NCBI GenBank assembly: GCA_013823135.1
Contig: PNLP01000057.1
Coordinates: 1-45,884 of the forward strand
Origin: Planctomycetaceae bacterium
GTDB lineage: Bacteria > Planctomycetota > Planctomycetia > Gemmatales > Gemmataceae
Direction of reading: 5' to 3'
Length of the DNA: 45,884 nt
The notes under the pieces are model-generated. The model had not been told where the DNA came from, searched no databases, and worked only from the letters and a program-made list of their open reading frames with translations. The stretch's first letter is position 1; the number at the start of each line of letters is the position of its first letter. The translations under genes and the position numbers were made by a program. Of this stretch, positions 8,012 through 15,370 are shown piece by piece.

Positions 8012-8045
8012 AAAAGAAAATGCCCACCCGTAGACGCGGGTGGGC
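8012..8045 (-). terminator. Terminator of the second thioredoxin gene
   Basis: Read leftward, GCCCACCCG and CGGGTGGGC (complements of 8037-8045 and 8022-8030) form a perfect 9-bp stem with a 6-base loop, followed by ATTTTCTTTTC. It sits between the stop at 8056 and the start of the next gene at 7991. Confidence 0.82.
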
Positions 8046-8055
8046 GCATACCGAC

Positions 8056-9189
8056 TCAACCCTTGGCCTTCGTTGCCTCTTTCACCAGATCCTCGACAGC
8101 CTTGTCGATCTTCTCATTGCCGGGGTTACCGACCCACTTCTCCCTGACAACGCCGTTGTGGTCGATCAAGAACAGGCTGGGGAATGCCCGCACACGGTAG
8201 GCCTTGAGAATGGGGCTTTCGCTACCGCTGTCCCACCAGTGAACCCATGGCATCGGTTCCTTTTCGAGGAACTTCTCGAGCGTTTCCTTCTTGTCGTCGG
8301 CGCTGGCGCTGATGAGGACGAATGGCTTGTCCTTCAGTCCCTTCACAAGGTCACGCTCGTGCGGAATCATGGCTCGGCATGGCCCACACCACGTCGCCCA
8401 GATGTCGAGCAAAACAACCTTACCCTTGTAATCGGAGAGTTTGACTTTCTTTCCTTCCAGGGTGACCGATTCGACCTCGGGGGCCGGTTTGCCAATCGCG
8501 ATGATGACGATGCTCTTCAACTCCGCGATTTGCTTCTTGGCGAGTTCGGCGACGGTCTTGCTACCCTTACCGAACTTTGCGTCCGGGGCGAGTTCCGCTG
8601 CCTTGCTCAACAGTTCGCTGGCCTTGGCGATGCTTGCGGCCAGTTCCTTGTCGTCCTCTTCTTCCTCGGCGTTGCGTGCGGCCTTGTAGCCGCGGATGAA
8701 CAGGGCCAACCCCTTGGTTTCCTTGTCCGTGGCCTTCTCGCTTACCGCGACAAGGAGCTTTTCGCCTGCATCACCCATCCGCATGAGGGGAACGAGGAGC
8801 TCTTTCAGTTTGGGATTGGCGGCGTGGTGCTCGGCGAGAAGCACGATGACCGCATCGACATCGGCGATGCCATTCGCGCGATTTTCTCCGGCTGTTTTCA
8901 GGATGAACTCGGCAGCGGCAAATCCCGTATCGTCCTTGGGGTCTTCTTTTGCGAGGGCGAGAGCCTTCTCGGCGGTCAACGCGACGAGTTCTCGCATCTC
9001 TGCCTGGATCCCCTTCTTGTCACCGCGGTCGGTCGCTTTATCGAACCGAGACTTGAGTTCGGCGTATTCCGTGTCATATTTTTTCTTGAGTGCTGTCAAC
9101 TTCTCGGCCCGGTCTGGCTTGCTATCGCCGGCGTAAACGACGAAGAAGCCGAGGGCGAGGGTCACCGCGGCGGCGCTAAGCAGTCGCAT
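8056..9189 (-). CDS. Exported TlpA-like thioredoxin-fold protein (paralogue B)
   Basis: A 377-residue protein with a signal peptide (MRLLSAAAVTLALGFFVVYA), a charged helical domain, and a TlpA/ResA-type thioredoxin domain with WATWCGPC (Trp267 to Cys271), the KEPMPWVHWW block and AFPSLFLIDHNG near the end. The helical part includes AEEEEDDKELAASIAKASEL, probably coiled-coil or TPR-like, and matches paralogue A only loosely, while the redox domains are close. A periplasmic thiol-disulfide function is inferred from the CGPC motif. The ATG at 9189 gives the signal peptide, with AGGA upstream; an open frame reaching 9270 adds no recognisable sequence. This looks like a tandem duplication with faster drift in the N-terminal half. 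Confidence 0.88.
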   Translation of the reverse strand: MRLLSAAAVTLALGFFVVYAGDSKPDRAEKLTALKKKYDTEYAELKSRFDKATDRGDKKGIQAEMRELVALTAEKALALAKEDPKDDTGFAAAEFILKTAGENRANGIADVDAVIVLLAEHHAANPKLKELLVPLMRMGDAGEKLLVAVSEKATDKETKGLALFIRGYKAARNAEEEEDDKELAASIAKASELLSKAAELAPDAKFGKGSKTVAELAKKQIAELKSIVIIAIGKPAPEVESVTLEGKKVKLSDYKGKVVLLDIWATWCGPCRAMIPHERDLVKGLKDKPFVLISASADDKKETLEKFLEKEPMPWVHWWDSGSESPILKAYRVRAFPSLFLIDHNGVVREKWVGNPGNEKIDKAVEDLVKEATKAKG

Positions 9190-9303
9190 TGGTGGTGTCC
9201 TGAGGGTTGGTGGTTCGATCGGAATGCCACTCAAAATAGGGTACGATGGTAGACGGCTTGTGGGAAGCAACTATTCGATGACCCAGGAGAGATGAGAAAC
9301 CGT

Positions 9304-10131
9304 TCATTTCCGGGGCTTTTTGGTATCCAGTTCTCGTGCAATGACCTGAACGAGCTTCTTCATGACCCAGCCCTGTTCCGGGCAAATGTCGACACGGGCA
9401 CAGCGATTCCGCAGTGCGTCGGCGGCGATCGGCCCCACGGCCGCGATGGCAGTCTTCTCCAACCCGCGACTCAGCACATCCGTGAGGTTTCGATCCGCTG
9501 CCACTTCGTAGAGGCGATCCACCTGTGGCGAACTCGTGATGACGAGCAAATCGATCGTGTCTGCGGCCATCTTTTCAATGAGGTTGGCAACGCCGTCCGC
9601 GTCGGCCGCTGGTGCATAGCGATACGGACGTACGGGGACAGGCGTTGCGCCACCTCGCTCGACGGCTTCGATGAGCGGGGGGTTGTCGTGGCCGTGAAAC
9701 TGCACGCCGACCGTTTGACCCTGAAGCGACTGACGCGAGAGAGTTGAAACCAACCCCGCCGTCGTGGGGGCATCCGCGACGACAGACGGTGTGAGGCCTA
9801 GTTGCCGCAACGCTTGCCCCGGCTTCGGGCCACGGGTAATGGTCTTCACCCGACCCAGCGCCGCGACCACTTCATCGCGAATGCCGGCTGCCTCTCCCGC
9901 GGCGACCAACCGCCGAATACCTTCGCCGGTCATAAACACGAGCGTTGTGAACCGATCCGCGATCAGGTCGCGAAGCCAGGTGATAACCGGGGCAGGGTCT
10001 TCGGCATCGAGGATCGCGACCAGCGGCACGCGAACCGGCGTCGCCCCTTCCTTGGTGAGCATGGCCGCGAGATCTTCGAGTTGTCGGGTCTCCGCGAGCG
10101 CGACAATTCGGCCTTCAAGAGGTAACGGCAT
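9304..10131 (-). CDS. hemD: uroporphyrinogen-III synthase
   Basis: A 275-residue HemD-family protein. The first lobe has the typical N-terminal LEGRIVALAETRQLEDLAAML, a mid-lobe LVFMTGEGIRRL in the place of the usual F-T-S-x-N-G motif, and VKTITRGPKPGQALRQLGL. The second lobe has VGVQFHGHDNPPLIEAV, the strand-turn LLVITSSPQVDRLYEVA and KTAIAAVGPIAADALR. HemD closes hydroxymethylbilane into uroporphyrinogen III for haem and corrinoid synthesis in the cytoplasm. No other hem gene is beside it. It is divergent from the small LEA-like gene; the shared region 10132-10293 holds the sigma-54 element of the latter. HemD sequences diverge strongly, so some alternative within the fold cannot be excluded. 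Confidence 0.85.
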   Translation of the reverse strand: MPLPLEGRIVALAETRQLEDLAAMLTKEGATPVRVPLVAILDAEDPAPVITWLRDLIADRFTTLVFMTGEGIRRLVAAGEAAGIRDEVVAALGRVKTITRGPKPGQALRQLGLTPSVVADAPTTAGLVSTLSRQSLQGQTVGVQFHGHDNPPLIEAVERGGATPVPVRPYRYAPAADADGVANLIEKMAADTIDLLVITSSPQVDRLYEVAADRNLTDVLSRGLEKTAIAAVGPIAADALRNRCARVDICPEQGWVMKKLVQVIARELDTKKPRK

Positions 10132-10199
10132 GTATCCACCGTGGCGTTGGGAAGGGCGATGCGGTCATCTTCAATGTAGAGGGTGCGTGGCGGTGAGAT

Positions 10200-10217
10200 T
10201 TGGCACGCAGGTTGCAA
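10200..10217 (+). promoter_or_regulatory. Sigma-54 (RpoN) -24/-12 promoter of the LEA-like gene
   Basis: TTGGCACGCAGGTTGCA matches the sigma-54 consensus YTGGCACG-N4-TTGCW at every defined base. GG of the -24 box is at 10202-10203 and GC of the -12 box at 10214-10215, exactly 12 bases apart. The predicted start is near 10227, giving an untranslated leader of about 67 bases before the ATG at 10294. Transcription would need an activator ATPase; its site was not identified. Confidence 0.8.
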
Positions 10218-10293
10218 TTCAGTTCCAGCATAACGGAGCCGAGCCGATAATCTCGGTGATAACGAACCCCCTCAACCTGTACGGAGAATAATC

Positions 10294-10482
10294 ATGGCGG
10301 ATACCATCAAGGAAAAGATCGAGAACGCAGGCGAGGCAGCCCGCGACGCCGCAAAGAAAGCCGGCGAGAAGATCAAGTCCGGAGCAGAGACCGTGGCCGA
10401 GAAGGCTGCGGAGGCCGCGAAGGCAGCAGGCCAAGCTGCAAAGGACGCCGGCCAGAAGCTCAAGGATAAAAGCGGTGCGTGA
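10294..10482 (+). CDS. Small Ala/Lys-rich LEA-like stress protein
   Basis: A 62-residue protein made almost wholly of Ala, Lys, Glu, Asp and Gly, with no aromatic or cysteine residue. Words such as AGEAARDAAKKAGEKIKSG and VAEKAAEAAKAAGQAAKDAG follow an 11-residue rhythm like group-3 LEA proteins, which are unfolded in solution and become amphipathic helices on drying or at membranes. It also resembles YtxH/CsbD-type small stress proteins in composition. GGAGA lies 8 bases before the ATG. A consensus sigma-54 promoter lies upstream and a strong terminator downstream, so it is a one-gene unit probably switched by a specific activator. A desiccation, osmotic or nucleoid role is inference from composition. 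Confidence 0.82.
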   Translation: MADTIKEKIENAGEAARDAAKKAGEKIKSGAETVAEKAAEAAKAAGQAAKDAGQKLKDKSGA

Positions 10483-10506
10483 GTTGCGCATTCGAATGCT
10501 CACGAG

Positions 10507-10534
10507 GCCCGCTCCTGTTGGAGCGGGCTTTTTT
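10507..10534 (+). terminator. Rho-independent terminator after the LEA-like gene
   Basis: GCCCGCTCC-TGTT-GGAGCGGGC forms a perfect 9-bp stem with a tetraloop followed by six T residues. It ends the transcript of the small gene 25 bases after its stop. Confidence 0.9.
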
Positions 10535-10641
10535 CATTGCTTCGGCAGGCTCTTCACTCCCTACTCACATGCCTCGACTGGCCAGATGCGGTACAATTCC
10601 CAAGTCTAAGCAATCTCTTCGTCATTGCCAGAGGAACTCAC

Positions 10642-11763
10642 ATGCCTACCGCGGCAACAGATCGCGTTCCCGTTACCGTTCTCACCGGGTTCCTTGGAGC
10701 CGGGAAGACGACGCTCTTGAATCACATTCTGACCGCGAATCACGGCAAGAAGATCGCCGTCATCGAGAATGAGTTTGGCGAGATCGGCGTCGATCAAGAC
10801 CTGGTCATCAACGCCGAGGAAGAAATCTTCGAGATGAACAACGGGTGCATCTGCTGCACCGTTCGTGGCGACCTCATCCGCATCCTCGGCAACCTGATGA
10901 AGCGGCGCGAGAAGTTCGACTACATCCTGATCGAGACGACCGGCATGGCCGACCCTGGCCCGGTTGCCCAAACGTTCTTCATGGACGACGAAGTGCAGGG
11001 GAAGACGACCATCGACGGCATTGTGACGCTCGTGGACGCGAAGCACGTCATGCTGCACTGGGATTCGCACGAGGTGCAGGAGCAGATCGCGTTCGCCGAC
11101 GTGATCCTTCTGAATAAGTGCGACCTTGTCACTTCGGCCGAACTTGACGCACTCGAACGGCGGATCAAGAAGATGAACGCAGTGGCTCGCGTTCATCGCA
11201 CGACCAACGCACAGATCAATCTGGACAATGTGCTCAACGTGAAGGGTTTCGACCTCGACCGCATCCTGGAACACGAACCCGAGTTCCTCAAGAACGGCGG
11301 CCACAAGCACGACCATAAGCATGAGCACGATCACAAGCACGAGCACGACGGGAAGGACCATTCGCACTGCGATCACGAGCACGATCACTGCGAACACGAT
11401 CACGATCATGACCACGGCCACAAAACCCACTCGCTCGAAGTTCACGAGGAACCTGACCACGTTCACGACGAGTCCGTGTCCAGCGTGGGACTCACGATTA
11501 CTGGTGATCTCGATGCGAAGAAGTTGAATAAGTGGATGAGCGAATTGCTTCAGGCCAAGGGCGGTGACATCTTCCGCATGAAAGGCGTGCTGAGCATCAA
11601 GGGCGACCCCAACCGCTTCGTTTTCCAGGGCGTTCACATGCTGTTCGACGGACGTGTCGATAAGCCCTGGGGTAAGACACCGAGATCGAACAAGCTCATT
11701 TTCATCGGTCGCAACCTGGACCGTGAAGAACTGACCGCGGGCTTCAAGAAGTGCCTCGCGTGA
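10642..11763 (+). CDS. CobW/COG0523-type metallochaperone GTPase with His-rich insert
   Basis: A 373-residue G3E-family GTPase. The Walker A GFLGAGKTT is at residues 16-24, EIGVDQDLV follows IENEFG, the metal-binding motif GCICC is at residues 68-72, ETTGMADPGPV is the Walker B/switch region, and LNKCDLV is the guanine-specificity motif. At about residues 220-265 a linker contains more than 15 His mixed with Asp, Glu and Lys (HKHDHKHEHDHKHEHDG and on), including two Cys. The C-terminal CobW_C domain runs from LTITGDLDAKKL to the end. Such proteins deliver metal, often zinc, to client enzymes. GAGGAA just before the ATG at 10642 sets the start. No client gene or Zur-like operator is visible, so the metal is not settled. 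Confidence 0.92.
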   Translation: MPTAATDRVPVTVLTGFLGAGKTTLLNHILTANHGKKIAVIENEFGEIGVDQDLVINAEEEIFEMNNGCICCTVRGDLIRILGNLMKRREKFDYILIETTGMADPGPVAQTFFMDDEVQGKTTIDGIVTLVDAKHVMLHWDSHEVQEQIAFADVILLNKCDLVTSAELDALERRIKKMNAVARVHRTTNAQINLDNVLNVKGFDLDRILEHEPEFLKNGGHKHDHKHEHDHKHEHDGKDHSHCDHEHDHCEHDHDHDHGHKTHSLEVHEEPDHVHDESVSSVGLTITGDLDAKKLNKWMSELLQAKGGDIFRMKGVLSIKGDPNRFVFQGVHMLFDGRVDKPWGKTPRSNKLIFIGRNLDREELTAGFKKCLA

Positions 11764-11773
11764 TGGAATTTAT

Positions 11774-11854
11774 GATTTCAGATTGATGATTGATGATGGA
11801 AAGACACGGCTCGCTGCCGCCCGCCTTCCAATCATCAATCATCAATCGTCAATC
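11774..11854. repeat. Heptad-phased inverted repeat (GATTGAT type)
   Basis: The left arm is four 7-bp words in phase: GATTTCA, GATTGAT, GATTGAT, GATGGAA (11774-11801). The right arm is the complementary series CCAATC, ATC, ATCAATC, ATCAATC, GTCAATC (11828-11854). The arms pair over nearly 30 bases with a few mismatches around a GC-rich loop. It fills the space between the GTPase stop (11763) and the WD40 start (11865), both rightward. Nothing coding is visible in it. Confidence 0.85.
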
Positions 11855-11864
11855 GGATATACAC

Positions 11865-12923
11865 ATGCCTCGACTGAATCTGTTCGGTAAGTCTGAAAAC
11901 AAACTCCGCGTGGCGTGGCAGTCGACGGTGCCAGACCACACGATTGGGGTGTCGTGGTCGCCGGACTCAAAGTTTCTCGCGGCCGCGGCCGTGAGTGGTC
12001 CCGTCACGATCTTCGACGTGACAACGGGGAAGCCCGCGCATCAGTTGAAGGGGCACGGTTTCGGCACGGCCGCGATCGCCTGGCAACCAACCGGCAACCT
12101 GCTCGCGAGTGTCGGGCAAGACAGCAAGGTTCGCCTTTGGGACGCGGGCACCGGGCAGGAATCCAAGACACTCGAAGCCGGCGGTTCGTGGGCAGAGAAA
12201 GCGGTCTGGCATCCTGGCGGGCAACTGCTTGCGACCGCCGCGGGGAAAAAGGTGCGTGTCTGGTCTGCGGCGGGTGAACTGGTCCGCGAGTTGCCTCCGC
12301 AGGCCGGCACTGTGATGGACATGGCTTGGCGTCCTGGCACGAATCACCTCACGCTGCTCGCCTATGGCGCCGCCACAACATACGACCCGATTGCCAGCAC
12401 GGAACCGGTGAAGATGCTTGCGTGGAAGGGATCGCCGCTGGCGCTCGCGTGGAGCCCGGACGGCTCGATTTTCGCCCACGGCAACCAGGATTCAACGGTT
12501 CACTTCTGGTATTACGACGCTTCTCACGACCTCCAGATGTGGGGTTACAAAACGAAGGTGCGGGAGCTGGCGTGGGACCACACCTCACGCTATCTGGCGA
12601 CCGGCGGCGGCCCTGTGGTGTGCATCTGGGACACGAAGGCGAGTACACGCGGCCCCGAAGGATCGAAGCCGCAAATGCTGGACGGCCACGACGAGGAATC
12701 GAGCCTCACGGCACTGGCATACCAGGCGCGTGGCTTCCTCCTGGCGTCGGCCGCGACGGACGGGCAAGTGGTTCTGTGGCAACCTGCGAACACCCGCGGC
12801 CCGCAGGTGGGTACGTTCAAGTTCGGGGAAGGGGAGGCGTCGGTGCTGGCGTGGAGTCCGGACGACAAGTTACTGGCCGCCGGCAGCGGTGCAGGTGGTG
12901 TCGTGGTCTTCCGCGCGGGGTGA
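11865..12923 (+). CDS. WD40 beta-propeller protein
   Basis: A 352-residue protein with about seven WD40 blades. Clear blade signatures include GVSWSPDSKFLAAAA, IAWQPTGNLLASVGQDSKVRLWDAG, AVWHPGGQLLATAAGKKVRVW, LAWSPDGSIFAHGNQDSTVHFW, ATGGGPVVCIWD, LASAATDGQVVLW and LAWSPDDKLLAAGSG. No signal peptide is visible, so it is probably cytoplasmic and acts as a protein-binding scaffold; the partner is unknown. The ATG at 11865 begins MPRLNLFGKSENK; an open frame upstream to 11790 lies within the inverted repeat and is rejected. It follows the CobW GTPase on the same strand, but the hairpin between them makes co-transcription doubtful. Confidence 0.9.
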   Translation: MPRLNLFGKSENKLRVAWQSTVPDHTIGVSWSPDSKFLAAAAVSGPVTIFDVTTGKPAHQLKGHGFGTAAIAWQPTGNLLASVGQDSKVRLWDAGTGQESKTLEAGGSWAEKAVWHPGGQLLATAAGKKVRVWSAAGELVRELPPQAGTVMDMAWRPGTNHLTLLAYGAATTYDPIASTEPVKMLAWKGSPLALAWSPDGSIFAHGNQDSTVHFWYYDASHDLQMWGYKTKVRELAWDHTSRYLATGGGPVVCIWDTKASTRGPEGSKPQMLDGHDEESSLTALAYQARGFLLASAATDGQVVLWQPANTRGPQVGTFKFGEGEASVLAWSPDDKLLAAGSGAGGVVVFRAG

Positions 12924-12967
12924 GGCCGCTCTCTCTACCACTTTTCGAGCGATGATTTGTTCGTCTT

Positions 12968-13007
12968 CATCCCTCGTCACACCGCAGAGCGGATGTGACG
13001 AGGGATG
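12968..13007. terminator. Long hairpin between convergent genes
   Basis: CATCCCTCGTCACA (12968-12981) and TGTGACGAGGGATG (12994-13007) are perfect 14-bp complements around a 12-base loop. They lie between the convergent WD40 and TPR genes. Neither side has a T-run, so it may protect or separate 3' ends rather than act alone as a terminator. Confidence 0.65.
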
Positions 13008-13031
13008 GGATAGGTTGCAGTCCCCGCTAAT

Positions 13032-14126
13032 TCAGCCCTTCTTCTTCTCTGCAATCAGCTTGTTCGTGGCAGCAACGAGCGTGTCGAGGATTGCTGTAGC
13101 GTCTGGCAGGAGTTTGCGGAATGCCATGAAGTCGAGGTTCGCGTCGGCGGGCCGACCCTGGAGAAGCCGCGTGAGACCTCGCCTCACGAGCGAAATCGAA
13201 TCGCCGCGGTCCTTCGCCCGAAACTTCTGACACTCCGCCAGCACCTCGTTTTGCCGGTATTGCGATTGCTCACGGATGAGCCGGATAATTATCCGGGTAG
13301 CTGCACCTGCGTCGATCTTGAACGCTTCCCGGTAGTCCGCGACTGCACCCGGATCGGCCAGGTGATACCTGGCATTCCCACGGGTCGCCCAACCGGCTGC
13401 GAGTTGCGGAGCTTTCTTCACTACCTCATTCAGATCAACAAGTGCGGGTGCGAACTGCCCCGCGCCTACGTGGGCTGCTCCCCGCATATAAAGGATTTCG
13501 ATCGAGCCCGGTTGGGCCGCGAGAAGAGCCTCGATATCGCTGAGTGCTTCAATGAAATTCTGGAGCATCATGCGGGCTGTCGCCCTGTTGATGAGCCCAT
13601 CGCAGTTACTGGGATCGACCTTCAGAACCTCTTCGCAATCGGTGAGTGCTCCGTTGGCGTCGAGCAAATGGAGCCGCGCCGTGGATCGTGCGAGGCGGGC
13701 GCCTGTATGGTCCGGATGAGCCTCGAGCAAACGAGTGAAGTCTGCGACGGCTCCGGCCATGTCGCCCGTACGCAGTCGTTCTGATCCGCGACTGTTCAGC
13801 ACGGCGGGGCTGTCAGGAGCGAGTTCGACGGCGGCAGCGAGGTCCGCATCGGCTCCAGCCATGTCGCCCATTGACCGACGGACGATTGCCCGGTTGAGGT
13901 AGACATCGACGAGTTTCGGCTCGGCTGCAAGGACCGCGTCAAAGTCGGCGAGGGCGGCCGGGAAGTTCTTCGCCAGGAACCAGGCAGAACCGCGATTCAA
14001 TCGAGCCATCACCCACCCAGGCTCCCGGCTCACAGCCTCGTTAAAAGCCTCTGCTGCGCCCGTTGGGTTCCCTGCACGCGCCATTGCCAATCCCGTTTCA
14101 AAAGCTTGCTTTGCAACTGCATCCAT
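13032..14126 (-). CDS. Tetratricopeptide-repeat protein
   Basis: A 364-residue helical-repeat protein with roughly nine or ten TPR units of 34 residues. Clear units contain AFETGLAMARAGNPTGAAEAF, ARLNRGSAWFLAKNFPAAL, VYLNRAIVRRSMGDMAGA, VLNSRGSERLRTGDMAGAVA, LINRATARMMLQNFIEALS and AAGWATRGNARYHLADPGA. TPR arrays bind protein partners. The ATG at 14126 (MDAVAKQ) has GGGGGA upstream; a TTG six codons earlier is the alternative. No signal peptide or membrane segment is seen. The last hundred residues (QYRQNEVLAECQKF onward) are helical but not clearly TPR. The gene precedes nothing obviously related, and the 211 bases between it and the desaturase stop hold no recognised element. Confidence 0.88.
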   Translation of the reverse strand: MDAVAKQAFETGLAMARAGNPTGAAEAFNEAVSREPGWVMARLNRGSAWFLAKNFPAALADFDAVLAAEPKLVDVYLNRAIVRRSMGDMAGADADLAAAVELAPDSPAVLNSRGSERLRTGDMAGAVADFTRLLEAHPDHTGARLARSTARLHLLDANGALTDCEEVLKVDPSNCDGLINRATARMMLQNFIEALSDIEALLAAQPGSIEILYMRGAAHVGAGQFAPALVDLNEVVKKAPQLAAGWATRGNARYHLADPGAVADYREAFKIDAGAATRIIIRLIREQSQYRQNEVLAECQKFRAKDRGDSISLVRRGLTRLLQGRPADANLDFMAFRKLLPDATAILDTLVAATNKLIAEKKKG

Positions 14127-14337
14127 GTGTCCATCCCCCAACAATCACGCTAGACCTACTAATTCTACCCGACCACGCGTGAAGGTACACGCGCATGATT
14201 GTCGAAGAACATCATTCTGGATTTGAGCAGACTGATTTGTCACGCAGAATGTGGTCAACCACACGTTCCGAGGTGAGCACGCCAATCGCGTCCAACTCGA
14301 CTCGAAACGTGTTGTTCGAAATGAATGTACCCGTCGA

Positions 14338-15153
14338 CTACCGCACGGCATGCACCTTCGGGCCGCGAATGTCGGCGCGGGTGAGCCCGAGTTGGTTGAG
14401 CAGGGGGGTCGCGACTTCGTTCAGAAACATGCCCTCATCGAAGATCTTCATCGCCTTGATCTTGGCGACTCGTTGGCGGCCATCTGCCAGAAGATGGTCG
14501 GCTGGCATCGTGAAGCTGTTTAGCACCATTCGGATTCGTTCGAGCGTCGCGGCTCGGTCATGTTCCAGGTAGACCGAAACAAGTTGGCGGAAGAAATGGC
14601 CGTGGGCCGCTTCGTCGATCTGGATGACCTCAAGGACGCTATCCAGCGCCGGGCACCTTCCGTTTGCCGCTTTCCGCAGGTTGCGATAGTTCACCCGCGT
14701 TGCGACCTCTTGGACCATCGTGTACACAACCGTGGCGAGCGGATCGTTGTACTTCAAACTCCACTCCCTTTCGAAGACGCTGTTCTCCATGTCAACGATT
14801 TGCTCTTCGGTACGGTGCTTGCCCTTCAAAAGCCAGTCGTTCAGCACCATCGAGTGCTTCGCTTCCTCGTAGCCCCAACTCGCGAGCATCCACGCCCGGC
14901 CCTTGTTACCGCGAACCTGTGGGAGTTGTTTGCTGAGGTAGTCCGGGAGAAACAACTCGATCATGCAGAATGTCTGGACCACGTCGGCGATCGCCGGATC
15001 AAGGCCCGGGTTGCACTTCTCCCAGGGGATGTCGTCGTTGATGTTCCAGCGCCGCTTCTTCTCGGCCAAGTCGAAATAATCCCGGAACACGTTCCAAATT
15101 TTGGCCTGAACCTGCGGATCCTCCGGTGTCAGTGGGAGTGCCATCTTCGTCAT
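14338..15153 (-). CDS. Acyl-ACP desaturase (ferritin-like diiron, FA_desaturase_2 type)
   Basis: A 271-residue soluble diiron protein. The metal ligands are in the spacing of stearoyl-ACP desaturases: Glu in CMIELFLPDY, the E-x-x-H in ASWGYEEAKHSM, Glu in MVQEVATRVNY, and the second E-x-x-H in QIDEAAHGHFF. The family uses O2 and ferredoxin electrons to place a cis double bond in an acyl chain bound to acyl carrier protein. The length suits the bacterial branch, which is shorter than the plant enzymes. The start at 15153 has GCGGAA upstream; a second ATG lies three codons in. No acyl-carrier or ferredoxin gene is adjacent, so redox partner and substrate chain length are unknown. Confidence 0.88.
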   Translation of the reverse strand: MTKMALPLTPEDPQVQAKIWNVFRDYFDLAEKKRRWNINDDIPWEKCNPGLDPAIADVVQTFCMIELFLPDYLSKQLPQVRGNKGRAWMLASWGYEEAKHSMVLNDWLLKGKHRTEEQIVDMENSVFEREWSLKYNDPLATVVYTMVQEVATRVNYRNLRKAANGRCPALDSVLEVIQIDEAAHGHFFRQLVSVYLEHDRAATLERIRMVLNSFTMPADHLLADGRQRVAKIKAMKIFDEGMFLNEVATPLLNQLGLTRADIRGPKVHAVR

Positions 15154-15311
15154 GTTCCGCGGGTGTGAAGTCGGGTGGGTTACGCAAACTGTACTTCATC
15201 TGCCACCGCACCGCGAGGCGAGACACGAACACGAATACAGCCGAGGCTCTCGAACGCACCGGACAACCGTCACAGTCGTTTGCACAGTGCAAATACCACC
15301 AGGCGCGCACA

Positions 15312-15344
15312 AGAAAACACCCCCCGGCTGAGAAGACCGGGGTG
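15312..15344 (-). terminator. Terminator of the PQQ-like propeller gene
   Basis: Read leftward, CACCCCGG (complement of 15337-15344) pairs with CCGGGGGGTG around a CTCAGAAG-type loop and is followed by TTTTCTTG. It lies 27 bases past the stop at 15371. The rest of 15154-15370 shows no gene. Confidence 0.75.
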
Positions 15345-15370
15345 CGTGGAATCGAGACGAGTTGTTGGGC

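Noticed and set aside
8020..9252. Open frame of 410 codons antisense to thioredoxin paralogue B
   Set aside because: Opposite a gene with intact WCGPC domain; the translation has no recognisable domain and is a mirror of the high third-position GC.
10606..11637. Val/Leu-rich open frame antisense to the CobW GTPase
   Set aside because: The hydrophobic runs (VVMIVIVFAVIVLVIAV-like) are only the complement of the His/Asp/Glu-rich codons of the metal loop, not membrane segments.
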